Shown here: positions 53,573-64,000 of the stretch, piece by piece
Position numbering within the stretch: position 1 is the first letter of the stretch
Layout of the letters: the number at the start of each line of letters is the position of its first letter
Source: Triticum aestivum
Taxonomy: Eukaryota > Streptophyta > Magnoliopsida > Poales > Poaceae
DNA length: 64,000 bases
Direction of reading: 5' to 3'
Assembly: GCF_018294505.1 (NCBI RefSeq)
Contig: NC_057800.1
Span: forward strand, 473,089,126-473,153,125
Position numbers and translations under genes: made by a program
The notes under the pieces: generated by a model
Told to the model about the DNA's origin: nothing
Database searches by the model: none
What the model saw: the letters and a program-made list of their open reading frames with translations, nothing else

Positions 53573-54623
53573 TGTCGGGGGCGATGCTGATTCCCGCCAA
53601 CACCTATGGGGACAGGGCCCCTTTTCGGTTCGGTGGGGGGCGGAGAGCGTGCAAAGAGCGGATCGAAGCAGAGCACGCGGGGAGATTTTTACCTAGCTTC
53701 GGGCCGCACGGATGCGTAAAACCCTACTGCTGCTTGTTTGTGTATATTGGATTCTTGCTCAGGAGCGATGGACGCTGCCAGACTGAGCGTAAGAGTGTTT
53801 CTGGTGTTGAACGAGCCGAGCTGGCCGAGCCTCTGAACTCTCCGACCCTCGGAACCCTTTCTACGTTGCGCTTGGGCCTCCTTTTATACTCAAGGGGTCA
53901 CCGACAGGGGGCAACGTAGACAAGAAGGGTAAAAATGGAAAAGGATGCGGTAGGTGCAGCTACCGCTACTTTGGATACAGTGCACCCTACCTAACTCTGG
54001 CGGCAGGGGACAAGGGCATTAAATGCCTGTCTGAGTCTCCTAAACAGTGCAAAAGGTGACCGTTAGGAGTGCCACCGTTTGCCACGATGAGCTTCTCTTC
54101 ATCTTCACTTGCCACCACGTACCCCTAGCTGCACGGCCTCCCGCCACGTGCGCTCTGGGAGAGTCCCAGAGCGACACGTTAGCAGGTGAGCTGGAGCGCG
54201 GGCACGAAGTGGGGGTTTCCCGCGGCAAGCTCCTTGCTGCGGCCGTCTCTTGTCGCGTCCGGAAGCTTGTCGCTCGCCGGATCTTGCCGGGACGCAGGGC
54301 GCGTCGCGCCAAGCTTTCTTGGTATGTCTTGAGTGGCCTTCCCGACAAGCTCCTCTTGCCGGGGTCTTGTCTCTTCCCGGCAAGCTCCTCTTCCCGGGGC
54401 CTTGGTTGGCCTTCCCGGCAAGCTCCTCTTACCGGGGCCTCGGTTGGCCTTCCCGGCAAGCTCCTCTCACCGGGGCCTTGGTTTTAGTACTTTGTTCTTG
54501 AATGGTCTTCAAGGGAACCACGGAGGGTCCTGGTGGTCACCCGGCAAGCCTTGCCGCGGGGCGCTGCAACTGCCCGTGCACGAGTTCGGGGTAATAGGGT
54601 ACCCCTACTCTAGTACACCGACA
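53573..54623 (-). repeat. Z 5' LTR (right, 1051 bp)
   Basis: Matches the left copy. TATA at 53881-53888 and hairpins at about 54341-54474. Confidence 0.94.
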
Positions 54624-54628
54624 GGGAG
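54624..54628. repeat. Target-site duplication of Z, right (GGGAG)
   Basis: Matches 47610-47614. Confidence 0.9.
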
Positions 54629-55648
54629 ATTCGTTGTTGCGCTCTCTCGGGACGGGGTCGTGCCATGTAGGGCGGCCATGACTGTTTTCATAGGGCACCG
54701 GACACACCGTTGGTACCCCGTGCTTGTGGTATGTGATGAATACGGGAGTGAGGCTCCAGAATTTTAAGATGTGAAATGTTGGGCACGGGGGTTCCTACCA
54801 ATTGAGTGGACTCTATGTTAGTGTCGTCTAGGGAAAGATAGTGATCGGGTGCTTACCCGGGTACTTGAGGTACCGCGGGTCGTGGATGACACGGAGGTTC
54901 CCCGGATCTTGTGGGTAAAGTGTGCAACCTCTGCAAAGTGTAAAACTATTCGAATAGCCATGTCCATGGTCGAGGACAGTTGGGTAACCACTCTTGGGCT
55001 ACGTCCACATGTTTACATACCAATGTGTGTGTTTGGATAAGTGGGAAGAACTAATTGGGTCAAGTCGAAGGCATTGACATGATTGAGTTGGGTTGTTTCC
55101 AACTCTAATTATGTTGATATCTATAACCAGTCCCTATGATTACTTGAATTCTCATGATGCATGATTTACCAATTATTGAACATGTCATAGCACAATAAAC
55201 TAGCTTTCTGCAAAACTTACCTATGTCATGCATTCTTGTACCTTGAGCCAAAACATGGGTTGCTTGCGAGTACATTCAAAGTACTCATTGGCTTGCCACT
55301 AGTTATTTAATTGGTCAGGCATGGAAGAGCAGGACTTCGAAGAAAAGTTCCTTGGTGACGAACATGCGAACTAGGACGTTTCCCAGTCAGAATGCCTGTA
55401 GGGTTAAGGTAGATGGCATGGGTTCTAATTACCAACGAAGATTTCCGCTGCTGAAGTCTATTTGGTATTCAGCCCTTGTGGCTTTATCTATGTAAGACTT
55501 GACCATAATGGTCATAATTTATGTAAGACGGTATGTATGGTTGTAAGACTCTTGTTATTCAGCTTCTGTGTGTTCAGTGAGCATTGATCTCTGGGATCAC
55601 TGTACACGTGCATTCGGTGATCACGACTTATGAGTCGGGGTCCCCACA
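54629..55648 (+). repeat. Y solo LTR, right part
   Basis: Mixed-composition end of the LTR; ends CGGGGTCCCCACA, similar to the T end CGGGGTCCTGACA. No gene. Confidence 0.88.
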
Positions 55649-55653
55649 ATTCC
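55649..55653. repeat. Target-site duplication of Y, right (ATTCC)
   Basis: Matches 44337-44341. Confidence 0.9.
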
Positions 55654-56123
55654 CCCCTCCGGCAGGGTGTCAGAACGGGTCTAGATTGGTTTTCGATGGC
55701 TACTGAGGCTTCTGGCGGAGGAACTCCCGATCTATTCTGTTCTCTGGTGTTCTAGGGTATATGGACATATATAGGTGAAAGAAGTCAGTCAGGGGAGCCA
55801 CGAGGGGCCCATGAGGGTGGGGGCGCGCCTGCTTGCCTTGTGGCTTCCTCAAAGCTTCCCTGACGTCTACTCCAAGTCTCCTGGATTGCTTTCGTTCCAA
55901 AAATAACTCTCCCGAAGGTTTCATTCCGTTTGGACTCGTTTGATATTCCTTTTCTTCGAAACACTGAAATAGGCAAGAAAACAACAATTTGGGTTGGGCC
56001 TCCGGTTAATAGGTTAGTCCCAAAAATAATATAAATTTTTTTAGTAAAGCCCATAAATATCCAAAATAGATAATATAATAGCATGAATACTTCATAAATT
56101 ATAGATACGTTGGAGACGTATCA
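55654..56123 (-). repeat. W3 3' LTR, part 2 (right of Y)
   Basis: Completes the LTR begun at 43141; joined length is 1671 bp against 1670 bp for the other copy. It ends with the palindrome GATACGTTGGAGACGTATC. Confidence 0.93.
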
Positions 56124-58445
56124 GCATCCCTAAGCTTAATTCCTGCTCGTCCTCGAGTAGGTAAATGATAAAAGAAATAATTTATGAAGTGTGAATGCTA
56201 GCAGGTGCACAATTTTGATCAATGATAATTTTAATCACCTTTTCTAGCATCATTATATATCAAAGCAGTAGCTCAACTCATAAAACTTCTCATGATCAAG
56301 TAACAAGTTATTCACATGTTAAAGTATAGATCATAAACTTTCTTGAAAAATAACAAATCGTGTTATTAGTCATCAAACAATTACAATTCATCTTATTTTT
56401 AGGAAGGGTCTATGTTAGAGATTTGATTCAGCAAACTTCACATACTCAACTATCATTTAGTCTTCCACAATTGCTAACACTCACGTGATATTTATGGGTT
56501 CAAAGTTTTAATCAGACACAGAGAAAGATAGGGGCTTATAGATTCGCCTCCCAACCTTTTACCTCAAGGGTAATGTCAACAATAATAGTTCATGATGCCT
56601 TACATCCAATTGGATATATAAAATATATATATATATATCAAGATCTTTCCAACACAATGTGCTTGCCAAAGGAAAAAATGTAAAAAGGAAAGGTGAAGAT
56701 CACCATGACTCTTGCATAAGGTATAAGACAAGAATAAACGATAGACCCTTCGCAGAGGGAAGCAGAGGTTGTCATGCACTTTTATAGTTGGATGCACAAA
56801 ATCTTAATGCGAAAGAACATCAGTTTATATTGCCACTGGTGATAGGGACCTTTATTATGCAGTCCGTCTCTTTTATTGCTTCCACATCACAAGATCGTAT
56901 AAAGCTTATTTTCTCCACACTAATAGATCATACATATTTAGAGAGCAATTTTTATTGCATGCACCGATCACAACTTGCTTGAAGGATCTTACTCAATCCG
57001 TAGGTAGGTATGGTGGACTCTCATGGCAATACTGGTTTAAGGGATGTTTGGAAGCACAAGTAGTATCTCTACTTGGTGCAAAGAATTTGGCTAGCATGAG
57101 GGGTAAAGGCAAGCTCAGCATGTCGAATGATCCATGAAAATATACTTTATTTTCGATATGAGAAAACATAACCCATTACGTTGTCTTCCTTGTCCAACAT
57201 CAACCTTTTAGCATGTCATGTTTTAATGAGTGCTCACAATTACAAAATATGTCCAAGATAGTATATTTATATGTGAAATATCTCTTCCTTCAATATTCTT
57301 TCATGAATTGTTCAAGTGACCAATACAATGTTTGCTAACTTTCAATAAATTTACCACCTCTACTTCTTATATGTGAAGTCATTACTCCCCATGGGATAAG
57401 AATATGAAACATATATAATTTCAGATTTATTATATTCAATTCATTCAACTATTTACTCATAGGATATAAGTGAAGCACACGAGTAAATGACAAACTACTC
57501 CAAAAAGATATAAGTGAAGATCAATGAGTGGTTAAATAATTATTTAGCTATGTGAAGACTCTCCATTTAATAATTTCAGATCTTGATATTTTATTCAAAC
57601 AGCAAGCAAAACAAAATAAAATTACATTCTAAGAATAGCAAACATCATGTGCATAAGCAAAAACTTAGGCTCAACCGATACTAACCGATAGTTGCCGAAG
57701 AAGAAAGGTGGGATGCCAACCGGGGCATCCCCAAGCTTAGACGCTTGAGACTTCTAGAAATATTATCTTGGGATGCCTTGGGAATCCCCAAGCTTGAGAT
57801 TTTGTGTCTCCTTAATTCCTCTCATATCACGGTCTCCTTAAATCTCAAAAGTTTCATCCACACAAAACTCAACAAGGACTCGTGAGATAAGTTAGTATAA
57901 ACCAATGCAAAAACCTTATCATACTCTTATGTAGAAAATCACTAAAATTATTAATCAACATTGCATACTAAATGCCTCCGCATATTTAATAGTCCTATCC
58001 TCAAATAGAATCATTAAACAAGCAAACATATGCAAACAATGCAAACATAACAACAATCTGCCTAAACAGGACAGTCTGTGGAGAATGCAGCAAGATCCAT
58101 ACTTCCCTAGCTCCAAAAATTATTAAAGAAAATTCCCACTGTAGTAAATTTATCAGATCTTATTATGAAAAGGGTTTCAACATTTTATCACATTCTGACA
58201 TTTCTAGGGAATTTTTGCAACAGCGGTAAACTTTCTATTTTCAAACAGCAACATGTAGACTTGTAAAATAGGCATAGTAAAGGCTATCAATGCCACTTTT
58301 ATTGAAATAAAAGATGCAAAACATTGTTCTAAATAACAGCAAGCAAATCCTAACAAAATAAATTGACGCTCCAAGCAAAACACATATAATCTGGTGAATA
58401 AAAATATAGCTCCAAGTAAAGTTACCGATGGACGAAGACGAAAGA

Positions 58446-58469
58446 GGGGATGCCTTCCGGGGCATCCCC
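58446..58469 (-). other. W3 conserved hairpin
   Basis: GGGGATGCC-ttccgg-GGCATCCCC. A second, similar hairpin lies at 57709-57733. Confidence 0.75.
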
Positions 58470-59455
58470 AAGCTTAGGCTTTTGGTTGTCCTTGGATTTT
58501 ACCTTGGGGTTCCTTGGGAATCCCCAAGCTTAGGCTCTTGCCACTCCTTATTCTATACTCCATCGAATCTTTACCCAAAACTTGAAAACTTCACAACACA
58601 AAACGTAACAGAAAACTCGTGAGCTTCGTTAGTAAAAGAAAACAAACCACCACTTCAAGGTATTGTAATGAACTCATTCTTTATTTATATTGGTGTTAAA
58701 CCTACTGTATTCCAACTTTTCTATGGTTCATAAACTCTATGACTAGCCATAGATTCATCAAAAGAAGCAAACAACACACGAAAAACAAAATCTGTCAAAA
58801 ACAGAACAGTCTGTAGTAATCTGTAGGTTTCGAATACTTATGGAACCCCAAAAATTCTAAAATAAATTGCTGGATGTGAGGAATTTATCTATTAATCATA
58901 TGAAAAAAGAATTAACTAAATATCACTCTCCAGTAAAAAACGACAGCAAATCTCGTGAGCGCTAAAGTTTCTGTTTTTTACAGCAAGATCACAAAGACTT
59001 TCCCCAAGTCTTCCCAAAGGTTCTACTTGGCACAAACACTAATTAAAAGCATAAAACCACATCTAAACAGAGGCTAGATGAATTTATTTAATACTAAACA
59101 GGATCAAAAAGCAAGGAACAAAAATAAAATTGGGTTGCCTCCCAACAAGCGCTATCGTTTAACGCCCCTGGCTAGGCATGATGATTTCAATGATGCTCAC
59201 ATAAAGGATAAGAATTGAAACATAAAGAGAGCATCATGAAGAATATGACTAGCACATTTAAGCCTAAACCACTTCCTATGCATAGGGATTTTGTGAGAAA
59301 ACAACTTGTGGGAACAAGAATCAACTTGCATAGGAAAGCAAAACAAGCATAACTTCAAGATTTTAAGCACATAGAGAGGAAACTTGATACTATTGCAATT
59401 CCTACGAGCATATATTCCTCCCTCATAATAATTTTAAGTAGAATGATTAATGAAT

Positions 59456-59974
59456 TCAAAAATATATATAACCATCACATAAAGCATTCTTTTCATGATC
59501 TACAAGCATGCAAAGTTGACACTCTTCCAAAATAGTGGGATTAACATTAACTAAAGTCATGGCGTCTCCAAACCCACTTTCATAATTATCACAATAAGAT
59601 TCAACACCCTCAAAAATAGTGGGATCATTACTTCCTAAAGTTGACACTCTTCCAAACCCACTTTCATCAATATAATCACCATAAATAAGAGGCATGCTAT
59701 CATCAAAATAAATTTTCTCATCAAAACTTGGGGGACAAAAAATATCATCTTCATCAAACATAGCATCCCCAAGCTTGTGGCTTTGCATATCATTAGCATC
59801 ATGGATATTCAAAGAATTCATACTAACAACATTGCAATCATGCTCATCATCCAAATATTTAGTGCCAAACATTCTAATGCATTCTTCTTCTAAGACTTTG
59901 GCACAATTATGGGAATCCTCATTTTCATGAAAGATATTAAAAAGATGAAGCATATGAGGTACCCTCAATTCCAT
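59456..59974 (-). CDS. W3 ORF, relative of the W2 ORF, 172 residues
   Basis: ATG 59974 on the minus strand (MELRVPHMLHLFNIFHENED). Acidic and Asp/Asn-rich, with SGFGRVSTL and TILEECQLC shared with the W2 ORF and a repeated ESGFG motif. It stops at 59456, before the hydrophobic segment present in W2, so it may be truncated. It lies just inside the 5' LTR in the usual gag position, but has no gag features. Function unknown. Confidence 0.6.
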   Translation of the reverse strand: MELRVPHMLHLFNIFHENEDSHNCAKVLEEECIRMFGTKYLDDEHDCNVVSMNSLNIHDANDMQSHKLGDAMFDEDDIFCPPSFDEKIYFDDSMPLIYGDYIDESGFGRVSTLGSNDPTIFEGVESYCDNYESGFGDAMTLVNVNPTILEECQLCMLVDHEKNALCDGYIYF

Positions 59975-60070
59975 TTTTTTGTAGTTTTGTTTTTATAGAC
60001 TAAACTAGTGATAAAACAAGAAACTAAAAGATTCGATTGCAAGATCTAAAGATATACCTTCGAGCACTAA

Positions 60071-60090
60071 CCTCCCCGGCACCGGCGCCA
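60071..60090 (-). promoter_or_regulatory. W3 primer binding site
   Basis: Minus strand TGGCGCCGGTGCCGGGGAGG, 10 nt inside the 5' LTR. Confidence 0.75.
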
Positions 60091-60100
60091 GAAAAGAGCT

Positions 60101-61770
60101 TGATGTCTACTACACAACCTTCTTCTTGTAGATGTTGTTGGGCCTCCAAGTGCAGAGGTTTGTAGGACAGTAGCAAATTTCCCTCAAGTGGATGACCTAA
60201 GGTTTATCAATCCGTGGGAGGCGTAGGATGAAGATGGTATCTCTCAAGCCACCCTGCAACCAAATAATAAAGAGTCTCTTGTGTCCCCAACACACCCAAT
60301 ACAATGGTAAATTGTATAGGTGCACTAGTTCAGCGAAGAGATGGTGATACAAGTGCAATATGGATGATAGATATAGGTTTTGTAATCTGAAAATATAAAA
60401 ATAGCAAGGTACCTAATGATAAAAGTGAGCTAAAACGGTATTGCAATGTGTTGAAACAAGTCCTAGGGTTCATACTTTCACTACTGCAAGTTCTCTCAAC
60501 AATAATAACATAATTGGATCATATAACTATCCCTCAACATGCAACAAAGAGTCACTCCAAAGTCACTAATAGCGGAGAACAAACGAAGAGATTATTGTAG
60601 GGTACGAAACCACCTCAAAGTTATTCTTTCCGATCAATCCGTTGGGCTATTCCTATAAGTGTCACAAACAGCCCTAGAGTTCATAGTAAAATAACACCTT
60701 AAGACGCAAATCAACCAAAACCCTAATGTCACTTAGATACTCCAGTGTCACCACAAGTATCAGTGGGTATGATCATACGATATGCATCACAAATCTTAGA
60801 TTCATCTATTCAACCAACACAAAGAACTTCAAAGAGTTCCCCAAAGTTTCTACCGGAGAGTCAAGACGAAAACGTGTGCCAACCCCTATGCATAAGTTCA
60901 CGAGGTCACGGAACTCGCAAGTTGATCACAAAAACATACATCAAGTGGATCACGTGATATCCCATTGTCACCACAGATAAGCACATCCAAGACATACATC
61001 AAGTGTTCTCAAATCCTTAAAGACTCAATCCGATAAGATAGCTTCAAAGGGAAAACTCAATCGATTACAAGAGAGTAGAGGGGGAGAAACATCATAAGAT
61101 CCAACTATAATGGCAAAGCTCGCGATAGATCAAGATCGTACCACCTCAACAACACGAGAGAGAGAGAGATAGAGAGAGAGAGAGATCAAACACATAGCTA
61201 CTGGTACATACCCTCAGCCCCGAGGGTGAACTACTCCCTCCTCTTCATGGAGAGCGCCAGGATGATGAAGATGGCCACCAGAGAGGGATTCCCCTCTCCA
61301 ACAAGGTGCCGGAACGGGTCTAGATTGGTTTTCGGTGGCTACGGAGGCTTCTGGCAGTGGAACTCCCGATCTATTCTGTTCTCTGGTGTTTTTAGGGTAT
61401 ATGGACATATATAGGCGAAAGAAGTCGGTCAAGGGAGCCACGAGGGTGGGGGCTCGCCCAGGGGGTAGGGCGCGCCTCCTTGCCTCGTGGCTTCCTCGAA
61501 CCTTCCCTGACGTCTACTCCAAGCCTCCTGGATTGCTTCCATTCCAAAAATAACTCTCCTGAAAGTTTCATTCCGTTTGGACTCTGTTTGATATTCCTTT
61601 TCTTCGAAACACTGAAATAGCAAGAAAACAACAATTTGGGTTGGGCCTCCGGTTAATAGGTTAGTCCCAAAAATAATATAAAAGTGTTTAGTAAAGCCCA
61701 TAAACATCCAAAACAGATAATATAATAGCATGAATACTTCATAAATTGTAGATACGTTGGAGATGTATCA
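60101..61770 (-). repeat. W3 5' LTR (1670 bp)
   Basis: On the minus strand it begins TGATACATCTCC and ends GTAGACATCA. A GA-rich stretch lies at about 61157-61186. The TATA-like CTATATATG is near 61408-61416. Confidence 0.94.
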
Positions 61771-61775
61771 AAACC
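61771..61775. repeat. Target-site duplication of W3, right (AAACC)
   Basis: Matches 43136-43140. Confidence 0.92.
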
Positions 61776-63012
61776 CACCATATATCTTCCTCCAAACAGC
61801 CACCATACCTACCTATTATGGCATTTACATAGCCATTCCGAGATATATTGCCATGCAACTTTCCACCGTTCTGTTTATAATGACATGCTTCATCATTGTC
61901 ATATTGCCTTACATGATCATGTAGTTGACATTGTATTTGTGGCAAAGCCACCGTTCATAATTTTTTCATACATGTCACTCTTGATTCATCGCATATCCCG
62001 GTACACCGCCATAGGCATTCACATAGAGTCATATTTTTGTTCTAGTATCGATTTGTAATTATTGAGTTGTAAGTAAATAAAAGTGTGATGATCATCATTA
62101 TTAGAGCATTGTCCTAGTGTGGAAAGGATGACGGAGACTATGATTCCCCCACAAGTCGGGATGAGACTCCGGACGAAAAAAAAGAGGCCATAAAAAGGAA
62201 AGGCCCGGATAAAAAAGAGAGAGAGAAAAAGAGAGAAGGGACAATGCTACTATCCTTTTACCACACTTGTGCTTCAAAGTAGCACCATGATCTTCATGAT
62301 AGAGAGTCTCATATATTGTCACTTTCATATACTAGTGGGAATTTTTCATTATAGAACTTGGTTCCAATGATGGGCCTCCTCAAAATGCCCTAGGTCTTCG
62401 TGAGCAAGCAAGTTGGATGCACACCCACTTAGTTTCTTTTTGAGCTTTTGTATACTTATAGCTCTAGTGCATCCATTGCATGGCAATCCCTACTCACTCA
62501 CATTGATATCTATTGATGGGCATCTCCATAGCCCGTTGATACGCCTAGTTGATGTGAGACTATCTTCTCCTTTTTGTCTTCTCCACCACTACCATTCTAT
62601 TCCACCTATAGTGCTATATCCATGGCTCACGCTCATGTATTGCTTGAAGATTGAAAAAGTTTGAGAACGTCAAAAGTATGAAACAATTGCTTGGCTTGTC
62701 ATTGGGGTTGTGCATGATTTAAATATTTTGTGTGGTGAAGATAGAGCATAGCTAGACTATATGATTTTGTAGGGATAACTTTCTTTGGCCATGTTATTTT
62801 GAGAAGACATAATTGCTTAGTTAGTATGCTTGAAGTATTATTATTTTTATGCCAATATTAAACTTTTATCTTGAATCTTTTGGATCTGAATGTTCATGCC
62901 ACAATAAAGAGAATTACTTTGGAAATTATGTTAGGAAGCATTCCACATCAAAAATTCTATTTTTATCATTTACCTACCTGAGGATGATCAGGAATTAAGC
63001 TTGGGGATACTT
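61776..63012 (+). mobile_element. W2 internal domain, right fragment
   Basis: Continues the W2 sequence from 43140 and parallels W1 15580-15764 and 25753-26761. Non-coding. Ends in the polypurine-type GGAATTAAGCTTGGGGATAC plus TT. Confidence 0.9.
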
Positions 63013-64000
63013 GATACGTCTCCAATGTATCTATAATTTTTTATTGTTCCATGCTATTATATTATTTGTTTTGGATGTTTAATGGGCTTTATTATGCACT
63101 TTTATATTATTTTTGGGACTAACCTATTAGCCGAAGGCCCAGTGCAAATTGCTGTTTTTTTGCCTATTTCAGTGTTTCGCAGAAAAGGAATATCAAACGG
63201 AATCCAAACGGAATGAAACCTTCGCGAGGATCGTCTTTAGAACAAATGCAATCCAGGAGACTTGGAGTGTACGTCAAGAAAGAAGCAAGGAGGCCACGAG
63301 GTAGGAGGACGCGCCCAGGGGGCCAGGCGTGCCCCCACCCTCGTGGGCCCCTCGCAGCTCCACCGACCTACTTCTTCCTCCTATATATACCCATATACCC
63401 TGAAAACATCCAGGAGCACCATGAAACCCTATTTCCACCACCGCAACCTTCTGTACCCGCGAGATCCCACCTTGGGGCCTTTTCCGGCGCTCCGCCGGAG
63501 GGGGAATCGATCATGGAGGGCTTCTACATCAACACCATAGCCTCTCCGATGATGTGTGAGTAGTTTACCACAGACCTTTGTGTCCATAGTTATTAGCTAG
63601 ATGGCTTCTTCTCTCTCTTTGGATCTCAATACAAAGTTCTCCTCGATTCTCTTGGAGATCTATTCTATGTAATTCTTTTTGCAGTGTGTTTGTCGAGATA
63701 CGATGAATTGTGGGTTTAGGATAAAGATTATCTATGAACAATATTTGGTTCTTCTCTGAATTCTTTTATGCATGATTTAAATATCTTTGCAAGTCTCTTT
63801 GAATTATCAGTTTGGTTTGGCCTACTAGATTGATCTTTCTTGCAATGGGACAAGTGCTTAGCTTTGGGTTCAATCTTGCGGTGTCCTTTCCCAGTGACAG
63901 CAGGGGCAGCAAGGCACATATTGTATTGTTGCCATCGAGGATAAAAAGATGGGGTTTATATCATATTGCTTGAGTTTATCCCTCTACATCATGTCATCTT
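63013..64000 (+). repeat. W2 3' LTR, cut by the window edge
   Basis: Starts TGATACGTCTCCAATGTATC and parallels 26762-27526, then continues past 63788 with sequence missing from the left copy. The LTR end is outside the window. Confidence 0.9.

Larger units (their letters stand above)
47615..54623 (-). mobile_element. Element Z: gag/pol-less LTR retrotransposon carrying a B3-like gene
   Basis: Z has LTRs of 1052 and 1051 bp. A GGCGCGCC-containing primer site next to the right LTR and a polypurine tract next to the left put it on the minus strand. The 4.9-kb interior has no gag or pol. It has a plus-strand gene at 49264-49926, a 68-bp tandem array, and smaller repeats. It is a large non-autonomous derivative. 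LTR differences in the part compared (about 9 in 165 bases, mostly transitions) suggest it is not recent. It is the innermost element of the Y/W3/W2 nest. Confidence 0.93.
44342..55648 (+). mobile_element. Element Y: solo LTR (about 4.3 kb) of a T-like chromovirus, split by Z
   Basis: It starts TGTCACACCCTGG and ends GGTCCCCACA, flanked by ATTCC. Without Z it measures about 4293 bp, close to the 4053-bp T LTR, with the same start and the same layout (AT-rich, GC-rich island, mixed zone). A short block near 54945, ATTCGAATAGCC, is shared with T near 2996. No internal domain and no second LTR exist, so it is a solo LTR left by LTR-LTR recombination. Coding potential is not supported. Confidence 0.88.
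56124..60100 (-). mobile_element. W3 internal domain
   Basis: Starts (from its 3' side) with the reversed polypurine tract GCATCCCTAAGCTTAATTCC. From 56144 to 59455 it is AT-rich and non-coding, with an AT microsatellite near 56624-56638 and two reversed hairpins at 57709-57733 and 58446-58469. The only ORF is at 59456-59974. Confidence 0.9.
43141..61770 (-). mobile_element. Element W3: reversed W-family element without pol, carrying Y and Z
   Basis: W3 has two ~1670-bp LTRs (left one split by Y), a polypurine tract next to the left LTR and a TGGCGCC-type primer site next to the right LTR, so it is on the minus strand. Without Y and Z it is about 7.3 kb. The 4-kb interior encodes only one short ORF. 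It shares the LTR promoter half and internal domain with W1/W2, but the other LTR half is unrelated. It must be mobilised in trans. Confidence 0.93.

Noticed and set aside
44342..55648. Y as a full element with two LTRs
   Set aside because: No direct repeat of its ends inside; total without Z equals one long LTR.

Overview
The window looks like intergenic DNA from a grass of the wheat/barley tribe (Triticeae). Every stretch can be assigned to an LTR retrotransposon, and I see no host gene. The organism call rests on familiarity with these element types and their nesting style, not on a database search. Elements are named here by letter.

The base layer is two tandem, plus-strand copies (W1 and W2) of a gypsy-like family that lacks pol. 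Its LTRs begin TGATACGTCTCC. W1 enters from the left edge, and one LTR at 26762-27593 serves both copies. W2 ends with an LTR at 63013 that runs off the right edge. Six further elements are nested in this layer, each with a perfect 5-bp target-site duplication (TSD). T (155-14273, +, GAAAA) is a chromovirus-type Ty3/gypsy element with 4-kb LTRs, inserted in W1. U (15765-25747, -, ATAAT) is a Ty1/copia SIRE-like element that has lost pol, also in W1. V (28240-41471, +, GGTTT) is a Tat-lineage Ty3/gypsy element with a second RNase H, inserted inside the W2 ORF. W3 (43141-61770, -, AAACC) is a reversed relative of W1/W2, in W2. Y (44342-55648, +, ATTCC) is a 4.3-kb solo LTR of a T-like family, inside the left LTR of W3. 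Z (47615-54623, -, GGGAG) is a gag/pol-less element inside Y.

The gag-pol genes of T and V have intact domain order but carry stops (T) or stops and frameshifts (V). U keeps gag and an extra 3' ORF. W1, W2, W3 and Z cannot encode their own reverse transcriptase and would depend on proteins supplied by relatives.

The most interesting content is accessory genes that are not gag-pol. V carries, antisense to pol, a seven-exon gene with five clean GT-AG introns and one damaged one, and its own TATA box. Z carries, antisense to itself and at a matching distance from its 3' LTR, a TATA-driven gene for a B3-like DNA-binding protein with an RG tract and an acidic tail. Z also has CCGGCAAG-type inverted repeats in its LTR promoter region and in a 68-bp internal array. 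U carries arrays of a TCGGT-nnn-ACCGA palindrome upstream of the TATA box in each LTR, and again upstream of an internal TATA box that precedes its extra ORF. These arrangements suggest retrotransposons that encode their own regulators with matching cis-repeats. That is inference from sequence and layout only.

Three runs of N (35577-35840, 51097-51106, 51829-52162) all fall inside tandem arrays, so repeat copy numbers there are unreliable.
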